NCBI RefSeq assembly: GCF_040712315.1
Contig: NC_134017.1
Location: 23,912,322 to 23,976,321, forward strand
DNA length: 64,000 nucleotides
Direction: 5' to 3'
From: Castanea sativa
Taxonomy: Eukaryota > Streptophyta > Magnoliopsida > Fagales > Fagaceae
The translations under genes and the position numbers were made by a program. Shown here piece by piece: positions 24,201 through 36,596 of this stretch; within the stretch, counting starts at the first letter, position 1, and each line of letters begins with the position of its first letter. A model generated the notes under the pieces. That model had not been told where the DNA came from. It did not search any database and saw only the letters and a list, made by a program, of their open reading frames with translations.

Positions 24201-25353
24201 TCTTACAGTCATTTCTCCAATATGGAGATCATATTGACTGATATAGGCAGCAGTTCTCTGGGGTACAAACTCATTCATGTCATGGCCATTGTAAGTCACC
24301 CTCCCAGACAACTGAAGAAGAATTTAATTTATTTTTTTTTCTTTTAATCAGAGATGATACTAAAGATTTAAATAGAGTAAAGAATTGCAAATTCAAGGAT
24401 GAGTTGAAGCTGAAATCTAATTATTTTCACCTTTAGATTGGGGTCAAGCTTTCCGGCCAAAGCCAGCAAGAATGTTGTCTTCCCAGAACTTGGAGGACCC
24501 AATAGCAATGTCATTCTGTAAAATACATATGCAGAAAATGAGAATGGATTATCAGAAACTAATTGTAAACATTCAGAGTCCAATGCATATTATAGGTGAG
24601 GTTGATTTCTCACCTTCTAGGCTTGATGATTCCACTAACATCTTTAAGGATAGACAATTGTTTCTTTTTACTTGGAAGAATATGGAGAGAATTTAAAAAA
24701 CCCTGCGCACAGTGAAAAGTAAATTCAATAACAACTTAACAGAAACACTTCGAAAGCAAAATTGTGTAACTGACTAGTACATATTTTGCTGATGGTTACC
24801 TCTACAATATTAACACTGAAGCTAAAGAATGTAGGCAAAGCTCTGCCACCCACATGTACCTCTGCCTCAACATTTACGTGCTCAAATCGTACTTCAATTG
24901 TTGGAAGATCAATTCCAACTCTAATTAAATTCAAAGAAACCAGAGAAATTAAAATCCATTACAGTACAAACCAAACTATACGTGAAAATTTTGAAGGATA
25001 AATTCGCAGAACTCTTACCTATCTATCCGGCTCCTGACCTTCATCAAGAACTTCTCATTGTCCTCTTCAGCTACTTTCACTAACCTCTCAAGCAATTGCT
25101 TCCTTTCTTCAAATCCAAGACTTTCTATATTGATTTCATTAGCCTCACCTTTTGAGGTAGTTAATATACCTTTTCTTAGACGATCAAACGTAGGAAGCTT
25201 TTCAAGGGCAGCCCATTTGAGAGCTTCCTCATCGTCTTCTTCACGTGAAGACCTGTTGAAAACTTCCACAGCGTTGTTCCTCCATAGGGAAGAACTATTC
25301 ACTCTTAAACTACTACTAGCCTTGTAAATGTCACCCCCTTCCATTACAACCAA
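18205..25353 (-). CDS. Full-size ABCG/PDR transporter, PDR1-like, 24 exons
   Basis: An ATP-driven plasma-membrane exporter of the pleiotropic drug resistance group, probably for defence terpenoids or hormones; the substrate is not readable. My exons: 25353-25019, 24920-24800, 24702-24614, 24515-24431, 24311-24152, 24028-23952, 23648-23595, 23502-23412, 23327-23026, 22920-22639, 22534-22218, 22125-21965, 21829-21726, 21640-21490, 21409-21287, 21210-21053, 20939-20607, 20265-19975, 19883-19800, 19699-19566, 19421-19194, 19109-18938, 18837-18583, 18468-18205. All junctions are GT-AG and phases agree: 4371 nt, 1456 aa, the usual family length. NBD1: Walker A 188-196 (GPPSSGKTT), signature ISGGQ 327-331, Walker B DE 351-352, then Gln386 where many ABC proteins have His. 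NBD2: Walker A 902-910, LSTEQ 1009-1013, DE 1033-1034, His1066. Membrane domains lie at about 530-780 and 1190-1450. A second Met at 25344 may be the true start. The exon 15/16 junction is least certain. No inactivating change seen. Confidence 0.95.
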
Positions 25354-25684
25354 CAGCTAAAACCCACCAAGTCCCCCCAAAAATATATATATTTCTTCAG
25401 AATTCAATTCAATGCGAGTACGTATCATAAAAAATAAAAAAATAAAAATAAATAAAAAAATTCAACGTCGTGAGTAAATGTTCTAACTTTATGGCTAAAA
25501 CCAAAGACTGGTCCAGTTGCAATTACTGCAAAAGCCCACCAAAACCCAGAAAGAGTTTTTGTTTCTGAAGAGAATTAAACAAAAAAAAAACAGATGATCA
25601 AACTCACTATGCTTTTTTCTCCGTATGTTGGTTTGGAACTTGTCCCAACAATGAACATTAATTATTAACGTCACACACACAAGC

Positions 25685-25730
<46 letters not shown>

Positions 25731-25780
25731 GAGGAAAATATTAACAGATACCTTTAAGATATTGGTTAACACCCATTTTC
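25354..25780 (-). promoter_or_regulatory. Proximal upstream region of the PDR gene
   Basis: AT-rich sequence just upstream of the start codon. It includes an (AT)n run at 25687-25716 next to a T/A homopolymer. A true TATA box cannot be told apart from the AT repeat by eye. No coding sequence is seen. Confidence 0.4.
25687..25716. repeat. (AT)n microsatellite upstream of the PDR gene
   Basis: Run of TA dinucleotides followed by a T-rich block, about 335-365 bp upstream of the start codon. Confidence 0.9.
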
Positions 25781-25839
25781 ATGAGAAAAAAAAAAAAAAA
25801 AAAAAAACTAATATGTGAAACTAGCACAGAAACTCATAT

Positions 25840-26600
25840 GTTGAAATGTAAATATTCAATTAAAGTTGACCTTTGGTTCGTGGACTTGGAAAAATTAGGT
25901 GCCACTTACTTTGAAAACGTTTTTCGTGAACTCCAAGTATATTCATTATTGTTTAACAAAAAAAAAAATTCTCATTATTGTGTAGCAACTACCAAACCAA
26001 AACGTTTTTTCGTGAACTCCAAATATATTCATATTCATTGTTGTGTACCAAACCAAAGTTTTGTTAGTAATTTAGTTATTAGTATTATGCTAATTAATAT
26101 ACAAGTTTTTTTTTTTGGAGAAACCTACACACAAATCTTGGATAAAGGTTATTGTTTTTTTTTCCCCCTTTACAAAACCCAACTCATGTGTTGAAAAGGT
26201 AGAAATTCAATTTCAATGTCACTTTGGTCCTTTGGACTTGAAAAAAAAGATGCCAATTCTTTTTACATAATTTTTCGTAAACTCAAAATATATTCATTCT
26301 TGTGTACCAAGCCAATGTTTTGTTAGCAATTTAATTATTATTGCACTAATTAACATACAAATCTTGGATAAAAGTTTTAGTTTTTTCCCCCTTACAAAAC
26401 CAATTTATATGTTGAAAAGGTAGAAATTCAATTTCAATGTCATCACTTTGGTCCTTTGGAGTTGAAAAAAGATGCCACTTCTTTTTACAACGTTTTTGTG
26501 ACTCAAAATATATTCATTCTTGCTTACCAAGCCAATCTTTTGTTAGCAATTTTATTATTATTACTCTAATTAACATTCAAATCTTGGATAAAAGTTAAAG
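25840..26600. repeat. Triplicated segment upstream of the PDR gene
   Basis: Three diverged direct copies lie at about 25840-26145, 26180-26372 and 26405-26600. Shared blocks include TATGTTGAAA, CTTTGG(T)CC..TGGACTTG, AAATATATTCATT, GTACCAAACCAAAG-like and ATCTTGGATAAA. The second and third copies are closest. Nothing in it looks coding. Confidence 0.8.
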
Positions 26601-28032
26601 TTTCTTTTCCCTCTTACGACAACTATAGTAGGGGATCTTTATTTATTTTTTTAATACTACAAGTGGGGGCGCTTGTTTTGCTCACACCAAGGGGAAGAAT
26701 TGAAACGCAGGTGTTTTGAAAGAAGAAATTAAACTACACCACCATGTTTAAATTTTTATTTACTTTTTTTTTTTTTTAACTTACTACAACTTACCACGTG
26801 ATGGGGAGAGAAATTTGATCCTCAAGTTCTCGATCTCCAGAGAATTAAATAATACCACCTAGTCTTTTATTTTCTTCCCTTATAACAAGTGGGTGTGGGT
26901 GCATTTGGACAAAGTTCTCCACGTAGGAATAACTGAATAAGGAGAATTGAGTAATATGAATGACAAGATTAATTGTATAGTAAATTTATTTACTTTAATA
27001 TTCTCTTTGACACATACCTTGGGATAGCTTATTTTCATTGAGCTATTTTACTTAAAAATAAATTAATTAAAAATAGTACAAGTTCTCAAAAAAAATGTGA
27101 AACTTTAGAAAATGATATATAAGATTATTTTAAAAATAATTAGATTATAACTTTATACAAAAAGCATCAACGCCAATCGCATGGGATATTTGTTCATCAT
27201 TAGGCCCTACTTTTGTTATTGGTTTATATAAAGTTTAGATATGTCAAAAAAAGTGAGAACATATTCATTCAAAATTAACTTTCTGACTTTAAATTGTAAA
27301 CCACTTTCATGTAACACTAACACGCAAGACAATAAAAGGGCAAAGCTGTCGAGTGGGTGGACATGGGAGAAGAAATTGCATTGGTATTTCGTACGGCGAA
27401 TAATATAGGGAGGGACAGGGTACCCATAATTAATAAATATGGCAACTTTTTTACCATAATCTATAATGTTATGGATGGCTTGGTGATAGGGGGGGGGGGG
27501 AGATGGCTGCTCAAACTTTCGTTCATTCAAAGATATCATTATTGGATTGCTGTAAGTCTATTCAAGATCACTTTTTTTTTTTAATAATTATGATAGAATA
27601 ATTAATAATATCTGTTTCATAATGGTTATTTTTTATCATCATAATTTTATAAACTTTCAATAGGTATAATTTAAATAAAATAATTATTTAATATTTCGAA
27701 ATCAATTATTCCACCTCTTAAATAAATTGAATCCACCATTTCTGTAAGAGGGTATTGTTCTAAGAGGATTGAATAATTACTCGTTTATATAAACTGATTT
27801 ATTTAATTACTTCAAAACTTAGCCAAATAAAAATATAATTATATTTTGAAATTCTTATGACTTTTGTTCTATTACTATTTTCTTTTTCTTTTGTTATGGG
27901 AAATAATCACTATTTTGATAACTAAATTATTGACTTTGACATAAATAATAAAGTCTATGAGCTACTTTTCAATTCAAAACAGTACTTTGCTCTTGAAAAA
28001 TAATTGGAGTTACTATATTCCAACATTGCATC
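26601..28032. other. AT-rich intergenic spacer
   Basis: Both strands were read. There are no conserved protein motifs, only homopolymer runs (including a G run at 27490) and short chance reading frames. Confidence 0.5.
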
Positions 28033-28040
28033 TCTGTATA

Positions 28041-28422
28041 CAGTGGTGGCTCTAAAGAATTTTTTGTCCTAATTTAATCCTACCACTGAAATTACTTTTT
28101 TGTCCACCTATAATAATAATGTGAAAATATTGTAAACATAATATTTATTACAATTGTTTTGATTTGACCTTCAATGGACCAAAATTTTGAAAAAGTCAAA
28201 ATTTTAGTTTACTATTGTGTGCCCTTAAGATACATATTAATAAAATTTAATTTTTATTTAAGGTGTTCAAGGTTTTTTTAGAATGGTTAAGTTTGTTTTC
28301 TAAGGTGGTCATCAACGTATATTAGTTTAAAATTCAATTTTTTAAGGTATATATAAATAAATAATAATAAATAAATAAATCAGGTCAAGTGACCACCCTG
28401 AGTAAGGCATGGCCCGCCTCTG
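28041..28422. mobile_element. hAT-like MITE
   Basis: 382 bp. The left end is CAGTGGTGGCTCTAAAGAA and the right end is GGCCCGCCTCTG, an imperfect inverted pair. Eight-bp flanks TCTGTATA (28033-28040) and TCTGCATG (28423-28430) match at six positions. No coding sequence. Confidence 0.6.
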
Positions 28423-31223
28423 TCTGCATGGTTCAGCAGTTTTGTTTTGTTATTTATTTATTTATTTTTGGTTTTTTGGAAGAAGAAGGTAATGAACTAA
28501 GCAGTGATATCATCAACTTTTCTTTTCTTTTCTTTTTTGATGAACCCAGTGATATCATCACATACGAAATAGAAAGTACCCAGTTGATTAAGGAAACGTA
28601 GAATTTAAAGATGCGACTCATACAAATCATAATGTCAATTAATATTTAATTAATGTTTCATATTTAAAAGAATAAATGGTTTATTAATGGATCATAAAGT
28701 AATATTTATTTATTAAAAGAATAAATGGTTTCCGTGTTATTTACACTTCTCAGCTGGGCTTCTAGATAAAAAGGATAGTTGAACATCATGGTTATGGTTC
28801 ACACTCTTGTGAAGCAGACATGAGGGGGAAATGACCAGAGAGAAAAGTGGAAATTTTTCTTTGTTTCTAATAAGAAAGTTGAGATTTGAAATTTGAAAAA
28901 TAATAAATTATAAAAGTTTGTTTGGTGCTAATATTTAAATAACAATTTTTAATATTTAAATGACAATACTATTTTTTATACATTTTTTTATAATACTCAA
29001 ATACATATTTTTCACAACACTAAAATACTAGACGACGGTATTAAAAATTTTTAGCCAAGCGGGCATAATTTTCCTTCGTATCCAATCCAATGCCGTGTAG
29101 TCCAAAAATCAATTTTAAAAAGAAAACAGTTGGTAGTTTCACAAAATTGAGTTGGGTCACTTTTTTTTTTTTTTTTTTGGGGTAGTAATGGATCGCGTGG
29201 AGCACTTCTTTTGTAGTTGGGTCACTTTTTCGTAGTAATGGATCGCGTGGGGCACATCTATCAAAAACCAACAAAGTCGTGATTCATGACAGTGAAAGCT
29301 CTTTTGTTTCAATTATGGATGGGCGTACTTTTGGCAAACACGTGTCTTAAGAGAGTAGTTCATGCAATTTTTTTTTTAAGAAGATTGCAATTTACAATTT
29401 AAGACAGGTTAAGAAATGCTAAAATTACACATAAAAAAATGTTAAAATTACAAAATATTTTATAATATATTTTACAAAAAATTAATATAGTGAGTGATTA
29501 TAGGTAAATAAAAAAAATTATATTAATAGTAAGCTCAGACAAGAATTAGTAAGAATTTGTCATATCAACAATTTATAAAAATATTGTAAAATAATTAATA
29601 GTTGTAGCATTAAGCTTATGACTTTAGTTGCATCTAATGCATTGAATTAAATAAGGTTTATATTTGTCAAAGTCATGTCTTCAATTGATTGGTATTTTTT
29701 AATGTCTCCAATATGATATAAATGATTAAATCCTGCTACCCTCAACTATCAAATTATTCACCATAATCTCTCCAAAAACCATTATTCATCGTAAAAAAAA
29801 AAAAAAAAGTAGTATATTCTATATATAGCCATGATCTTTGTATCTCAACTGATTGACACCTTCTAGTATTTTTAATAAAAACACGGGGTCAAATCTTTTC
29901 TTCTTATTATAACTATCAAAGTATCAAAAAAAAAAATCTTTGACTAAAATTAACTATGGAAGGTGAAAGACTTAACACTTAGGTATAAATAAACTTTGAT
30001 TAAATTATATATGGAAGGTGAAAGACCTAACACCCTAGGTATATATTTAGACCCTAATTACCAATTTCTAGGCTAAACCATTTTTTACTTAATCTAACAA
30101 TTAATGCCAAATATAAGTGATTAACTAAATTCCATTGCATGCATATTCAAATAGCAATAACTAAATATAAAGGAATATAAAATGTAGAATAAATACAAGA
30201 AAACCACACAAAAACACGAGAACATATTTTTAAAGAAGAAACTGAAGCCTTCAACAAAAAACCTCTATACGGCACCATTGTCAAATCTTCACTAGTGAAT
30301 AGTTGCAGTATAAAATTGAATAAAAACCCTCCAAGCCTAAACATCCCCTAGTATTAGAGCTCTTAAGCTCCAATTACCAACCAACATCTCAAAGTCCTTT
30401 CTTCACCTATTATCAAAGTCCATTTGTGGAGCGACCAATGTTAAGCCGCCAAGAACTCTTGGATTTGTGGTATGGCTGCTCCAATGGCTCTCCACACTAA
30501 TCACTCAAGGTATATCACTCAAAGATAATATAAAATGCTTGAGAAATCTCCTCTCAAGATATGAACATGGCGAGGGGGAAGGAGAAGATAAAAGTTATGG
30601 ATTCTCACAAGAAATGACTAGGTTTTCTATCTCAAAGCTCTCTCACAACCCTCAATTTGCTCTCTTAGAGTTTTCGCACATTGTTCTTCCAACTTGGAAT
30701 AGGTTGGAGTTGGTACAAGATTAGCTAGCTCAAGATAAGAATAAGGTACTAGAATTTCTTCATGGAGCAATTTGCGAGTAGATTGCAACATGCTAATCAA
30801 AAGAACTCTCCTTTTTGTAACACTTGTATAACTCAAGGGCAACTCAAGTCACAGTTAGGTCATGAGTTCCCCACTCTTTAGTAACTTTGACCAGGGCTTA
30901 AGTATATTATCCAAAATACATGTAATCCCAAAACTACATCCAATATAAGTATAATTACAAGTACATTTGACATGGAATAAAACTAACAAAAACATGGACT
31001 TAATAGAAGGTATTAGAAGAAAATGTAATCCAAATATGCATTTGTCAAAATTTGCATCATAATATTTTTTTTTTTAAAGGTACTCTCCTATTCACTTGGG
31101 ATTATGCCATGTGCACTTTTTCTTTGGAACAAAAATAGGTGCTATTCATTTAAGCTTCCACCTAAGTAAAAGTTTTAGTAAATTGATTTACTTAAACAAT
31201 ATGTTTATATACTGAATTATCTC
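28423..31223. other. AT-rich intergenic spacer
   Basis: No gene is recognised. Small local duplications occur: TAATGGATCGCGTGG at 29186 and 29237, and a pair of about 55-bp units with TATGGAAGGTGAAAGAC at 29954 and 30010. The longest open frames are under 90 codons and have no recognisable domains. Confidence 0.5.
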
Positions 31224-32117
31224 CAGGGGTGGTGCTAGCTAGCCATAACCTAGGGGGTTCAAATTAACCCCCTGGCTTGGCAAAAAATACATATATATAT
31301 ATATATATAATATTTTTATTTTATTTTGATCCCCAAAAATAAAAATTTGAACACTCTAGACCTAATTTGTTTTAATCACAACTAAAATAACCTTAAACAT
31401 GATCCTGTTACCAATATCTTGACAGTTTTAAACAAAGAAAAAAGCCCAATAAAAAATTAATTTGATTTAAAACCTTGAAAATAAAATTTAGTTGTTGAAT
31501 CTGAATGTGCCTTTGATTTGTTAGTTTTTTGAGTGGAGATTGGGGCGTGGGGTAGGCCAAGAGTAATTGAGTGAAAAAAAAATGTTAACACAACAAAAAA
31601 ATTTCTTAGTGTCCATTTGGGAATAATTATCTAACTTCTTGTAGAAAGTATAAAATAAATAGAGACTTACATGAGACCCCCATATAGTAAGAAAAATGAA
31701 GAAGTAATAAGCTGTCTTATAATCAAAATCCAAACTTAATACAATCACAAAGAACAATAATTGTCAAAGTAGAGTTTAATTATTAAATAAAAGAATTGCA
31801 AAGAGTAAAGACAAACTAATAGATTAAATAATTTGTTAAATAATAATTAAAATTTACTTAAAAGCATTAATTAATATTTTTATTGTATTTAGAAACAATC
31901 GATGATTTCCAAGATTTTAACTTAGCAACAATAATTAGTATTTTCATTGTATTATAAAATAATATTTCAAATGAACTAATAGTCTATCTTTTATTCTCTT
32001 ACTAGTACTATGGATAAATTTGTAATAAAAAAATATCGTAGACCACAAGATTTATCTCTTATCAAGATTCATCTTTTTATTGATCTTTCTACAAAAAAAT
32101 TCTTAGAGCCACCACTG
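31224..32117. mobile_element. hAT-like non-autonomous element
   Basis: 894 bp. Ends CAGGGGTGGTGCT and AGAGCCACCACTG form an inverted repeat. The 8-bp flanks ATTATCTC (31216-31223) and ATTATATC (32118-32125) match at seven positions. The inside is A/T-rich with no transposase. Its right end resembles the left end of the MITE at 28041, so they may share a family. Confidence 0.75.
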
Positions 32118-32210
32118 ATTATATCAATCAGAATAATTCAAATTTTACTTTTCTAATAGCATGTAAAATATCAATAATTCTCAAATATAATACCCCTTAA
32201 TGAGCATTAT

Positions 32211-32213
<3 letters not shown>

Positions 32214-32260
<47 letters not shown>
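32214..32260. repeat. (AT)n microsatellite
   Basis: Run of AT dinucleotides in spacer. Confidence 0.95.
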
Positions 32261-32262
<2 letters not shown>

Positions 32263-32360
32263 TTCTTTTACAAAATATATTTTCATATGAATTTAGAATA
32301 TACTTGCTCATCGCATAAGACATCCGTGTAGGAACCATTTTGAGATAAATTTCACTACAC

Positions 32361-32518
32361 CTATTAATTAGCTCAACTGGTAAAGTCTTAAATGGTTAAA
32401 TAAGATATTTGAGATTCAATCCTCGTCTACACCAAAAACTTATTGGTATTTTAGTCTGATGATATAGAGCTATCATCAAGAGCGGACGCCATAAGTTGAA
32501 ATTCTCTTTAAAAAAAAA
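32361..32518 (+). mobile_element. tRNA-derived SINE
   Basis: TTAGCTCAACTGG (32368-32380) fits an RNA polymerase III box A and GAGATTCAATC (32411-32421) a degenerate box B, about 40 bp apart as in tRNA-type promoters. The body (GATGATATAGAGCTATCATC, then GAGCGGACGCCATA) ends in an A-rich tail near 32518. No clear target duplication was found. Confidence 0.65.
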
Positions 32519-32689
32519 TATCAATATGAATAGATGCTTAAAAAAAAAAAAAGAGCATCTATATGAATAATTCTACTTCTACTAACTATATAAAAAGAGG
32601 GAACGCCTTTACAATGAATTTTTGGTTTAGTTAGTCATTGCCCAAAACTCACCGTTTCATCTGATGCCTCTATCTACATTCTACTGCTT

Positions 32690-33703
32690 TGTTAGGACAT
32701 ATGTGTTTCACATGTTAGGAACATATGTCACTATTTTATGTAATTTGCTAATTCTTTGACAAAACGCACTTTTCTTGTAATTAGGTAGATCTAGGATGTG
32801 TTTAATACTTTAAGAAACCTTGTTTTAAGATTAAGTGTTAAAGTCATGCAAGTCTGTCCAAGATTCAAGGGTGAAAAGTGTTATTCCTTAAAAACTTGAC
32901 AGTTAGCATCTATCGAGACTTGAAGAGCTGTTCTAGCCCATGACTCTACAGTAACTCGACAGATAGGGTATCTGTCGAGGTTTATGAAACTCAAATTTTC
33001 GAGTCTATTTTTCATCCAATCCATGATTGTATATTTGAGTTTTCTTTTCTCACAATTCTAGGCATATAAAAGGATTATTTTAAGGGTCATATAAGGTGAC
33101 ACAAGTTGCACAAGTGTTGAGAAAAGTTTGTTCAAGCAAATTGTGACCGGAAACCTAGTTTTGGCCTAGTTCATCTTTCTTGTGAAGAAGCTGTTGTGTT
33201 TGTACACCATAGGATTTTGTGACCAAGGAGTTTCTTGATCTTCATCGTGTGATGAAATGAAGAACTTTGTTGCCAATAATCCTCCTCTAGTTGGTGATTG
33301 AAGTCACGTACTGGAATCCGTGCAATTGGTTAGTCATGTACTAAGAGTCGTGCATTAAAAATGAGAGATTGTCACTACAGAACAAGTCCAATTGGGTATT
33401 GGGGTAAGGGTTCAACTATAAGTTGGTATAAGGTACTAGGATTTCTTTACTTGTAACTACTTGTTTTGATAATAGTGGATTCTCAAGAGTGGTGACCTTA
33501 AAATCACCCGGTGGAGTTTTTGCCGTGTTGGTTTTCTCCATTCGTAAACAAATCACCGTGTCAATTTATTTTCTACTGCACTTTAGTTTATTGGTGATCT
33601 ATTTGTGCTACCATACGTTTGCATGTTAATTTGATTAATTAATAAATTTGGCTAATTAATCAGTTAATTTATTACAATGGGTCAATATATTTTTAGCCTA
33701 TCA
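32690..33703 (+). repeat. 5' LTR of the plus pol-less element
   Basis: 1014 bp, TGTTAGGACATATGTG to GCCTATCA. It matches 39294-40311 and, in reverse, 7091-8118. Confidence 0.95.
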
Positions 33704-33705
33704 AA

Positions 33706-33717
33706 TGGTATCAGAGC
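33706..33717 (+). promoter_or_regulatory. tRNA primer-binding site (initiator Met type)
   Basis: TGGTATCAGAGC begins two bases after the 5' LTR, the standard primer site of plant Copia elements. Confidence 0.9.
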
Positions 33718-33775
33718 AGACACACTCTGATTAAGGTTTAATCCTTGCTGTAAGATCCATTGACCCTTGTTTGTC

Positions 33776-35520
33776 ATGGATAGAGGACAGTCACTTATTG
33801 TACCTCCTATATTTGATGGAACTAACTATGCATACTGAAAAGTACGCATGAGAGCTTTTTTGCAGTCCTTAGATGAGAAGGTGTGGCAAGCTGTGGAGAT
33901 AGGCTGGACCAAGCCGAAGGAAGCGCCGGTCGATTAGGATGATGCAAAGATCAAGGCGGCAAACTTCAATAGCAAGGCATTGAATGCGTTATTTAGTGTA
34001 GTCACTAATGAGGAGTTCAAGAAGATATCCTCCACTAAAACTACTAAGGAAGCATGGACCATTCTCCAGACAACCTATGAGGGAACCAATGCTGTCAAAG
34101 ATTTAAAGCTTTAGAGGCTTACTACAAGCTTCGAAGAGATTAAGATGGAAGAGAATGAGTCATTTGATGAGTTCTATGTCATGCTTAAGGATATGGTGAA
34201 CTCAACATTTAATCTTGGAGAAACCATTCCAGAACCCAAGATTGTGATAAACGTGCTTAGATCTCTACCCAAGAGGTTTCATACAAAGATCACTGTCATT
34301 GAGGAATCCAAAGATATTGATAAGATTCCTCTAACAGTGCTTGTTGGAAATCTGTAGACCTATGAGTTGGGTTTGACAAGGCTTGGAAAGTCAAGTAAGA
34401 GCAAGAGCATGGCACTGAAGGCCAAGAGCAGTGACACTAATGAGTCTTCCGATGATGGAGATTTTAAAATGAAGTCCTATTTTACCCGGCAATTCAAGAA
34501 GTTCATGAAGAATGCCAATGCAAAGGGCTTCAATAAGGACCGTAGACAATCTAGTTCTTCTTAGTTTAAGAGCCAGGACAAAGGGAAGAAGAATGCAAGG
34601 GATGACGGTCAGTACACTGTTCCATCAGGACCCAAGTGCTTTGAGTGTCAAGGCTTCAGACACATGAAATAGGAGTGCCCCACTTATCTCAAGTCTATTG
34701 GGAAATGCAAGACACTTATTGCTACATTGAGCGACACCAAACCTGAGAATAATTCCAAATTTGAGGATGACGAAACCCTAAATGCCTTCACCACCACTAT
34801 CAATCCTATTGAAGGGATTGTAAAAGATATGGAAGAAGAAGAAAACTCGGTGGAGTCAAAATTTGAGAAAATGGATGAAGAAGATAATATCCATACAGCC
34901 TATGCAAAGTTGTACAAGGTCTCAAAAAAGCATGAGAAATTGTATTGGTTGACCACTAAGAAGCTCAGTGATGTGCAGCTTGAGCGTGAAGAACTTTCCA
35001 CAAAATTTGATGAAGCCAATCAGACTATTGGAGTACTGAGGTTTGAGAACAATTTTTTAACTAAGAAAACCAAGAATCTTGAGGCGGAATTGTTCCAAGT
35101 CAGAGCTCAGCTTGAAAGGACTTCAAGCGCTAAGCTCAATGAAATGCTCAATCTCTAGAAATCTGCTTCTGATCGAACCGGTTTAGGGTATAATTTCTTT
35201 ACTTCTAATATTGCTTTTACTAGTACTACTGTTTTTGTTCCTCCTAGTAACAATGTTGAAATTAAGAACACTAATGTCAAAACTGATTTAGCTAGTGAGA
35301 ACATAGACAAGGGTAAATCCATCTTAGGAGCACCCCCTAAGCAGGATAAGAACAAAGCGAAAAATCTTAGGGCTAAGAAGGCTAACTCTCAAAAGCCTAA
35401 ACAGAAGAAGCAGCATTTTTGTTATCATTGTGGAGCAGCCGGTCATACTCGACCTAATTGCTATAAGTGGTTAGCCATTCAACAGAGCAACGACATGATC
35501 GCATCTGAAAACCAGAATCA
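33776..35520 (+). pseudogene. Copia-type gag (UBN2-like), seven in-frame stops
   Basis: It starts at the ATG of MDRGQS, 60 bp after the primer site, and stays essentially in one frame to the second zinc knuckle. The gag core is at 34000-34360 (ESFDEFYVMLKDMVNSTFNL). Knuckle one is near 34638-34680 (CFECQGFRHMK, stop, EC). An acidic coiled-coil region (34727-35155) precedes knuckle two near 35420-35462 (CYHCGAAGHTRPNC, intact). Stops lie at 33836, 33935, 34112, 34355, 34562, 34670 and 35156. The first is TGA where the minus copy has TGG. Several others are TAG where the minus copy still has CAG or CAA. Nothing enzymatic follows. Confidence 0.88.
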
Positions 35521-36596
35521 GTTCCATCCTTTCTTGCACCTCTTGGAGATCTTCTTAAAGCCCTCATGTTCCTTTTGAACTTGAACGAGTTCAATTCTTC
35601 CCTCTCACCACTAGTTCAAGGCTTTGCTCAAAGGAAAGGTTCTTCCAAGGTGTGGAAGGAAAATGGCTTCAAGTGATTTAATCACTTCTTTTCTCTCCCA
35701 ATTTGTTTTTTATTGCATTACTTGTGTGCTTTTGCTTTCTTATTTTTGAGTCAGTCTAGTTTTATGCATTTATTTGCTTTGTTTATCATGTTTTTGTGGG
35801 TTATTTTTAGTTTTTTTTTTTTTTCATAAAAAAATTGAAAAATACAAAAATAGTGTGTGTTTGTGTACATTGGTGCTTGTGCACTTTGGATGGCCATTTA
35901 AACAAACTTTTTTAAACTTTAGCTTAGATGAGCATCTTTATGCACAACTAAGCAAGTGAACTTTGTGACTCTTTGTTTGTGATGAGTAAGATTAAGTAAT
36001 CTTTTGTACTTAACACGCATATAACTCTTTTTTACAGGAAGGACTAGAAAATCCTAAGAGAAAGGCATAAATAACCATCTCACCACTGTTGCCCGTCAAT
36101 TATGAAATGACATCTATATACTTCAGCATAGCAAAAGTGTAATATCAATGACATCGACACGCTTCGGCATAGTAAAAGTGCAATATCAAAAAGCTTAACA
36201 TAATTAGGTATTTTTTCCATGCATGGTTTGCTTAAAAGAAAAATATGCAAAGAAAAATAAAAAGCAAAAAGATTAAAAGGCTTTAAATATGATTGCAAGC
36301 GTGTATTCTGAGAGAGGTGGGAGTTATAGGATGTACCTCGAAGGTGATAGTCTCTATCAAGCAGCTATGATTATGTGTGAGTTAAATTAATTTACTTATA
36401 TCTCAAATCGTCATAACATAGATACACTTATGTAATCTTGTGATGTTCTTATACACAACACGCAATATTCTTTGCTAATTTTGATACATGTACAGGTACA
36501 ATGTGATTTGGTCATCACAAGATTTACATGTGTTAATATATACTCATTAAATTGTCTTAACTTTTTTATGAAATATAAAATTGATTAGACTTGTTT

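Noticed and set aside
25781..26194. 137-codon plus frame upstream of the PDR gene
   Set aside because: Lys homopolymer start, low-complexity composition, no known motif, and it overlaps the triplicated non-coding block.
29836..29905. Possible second SINE: TATCTCAACTGATTGACACC followed by GGGGTCAAATC
   Set aside because: The two blocks vaguely fit box A and box B but the body and tail are not recognisable and no second copy was found in the window.
28041..32117. A single 4-kb hAT element bounded by the CAGTGGTGGCTCT ends
   Set aside because: The 8-bp flanks of that pair do not match (TCTGTATA and ATTATATC), whereas each end has a nearer partner with a good 8-bp match.
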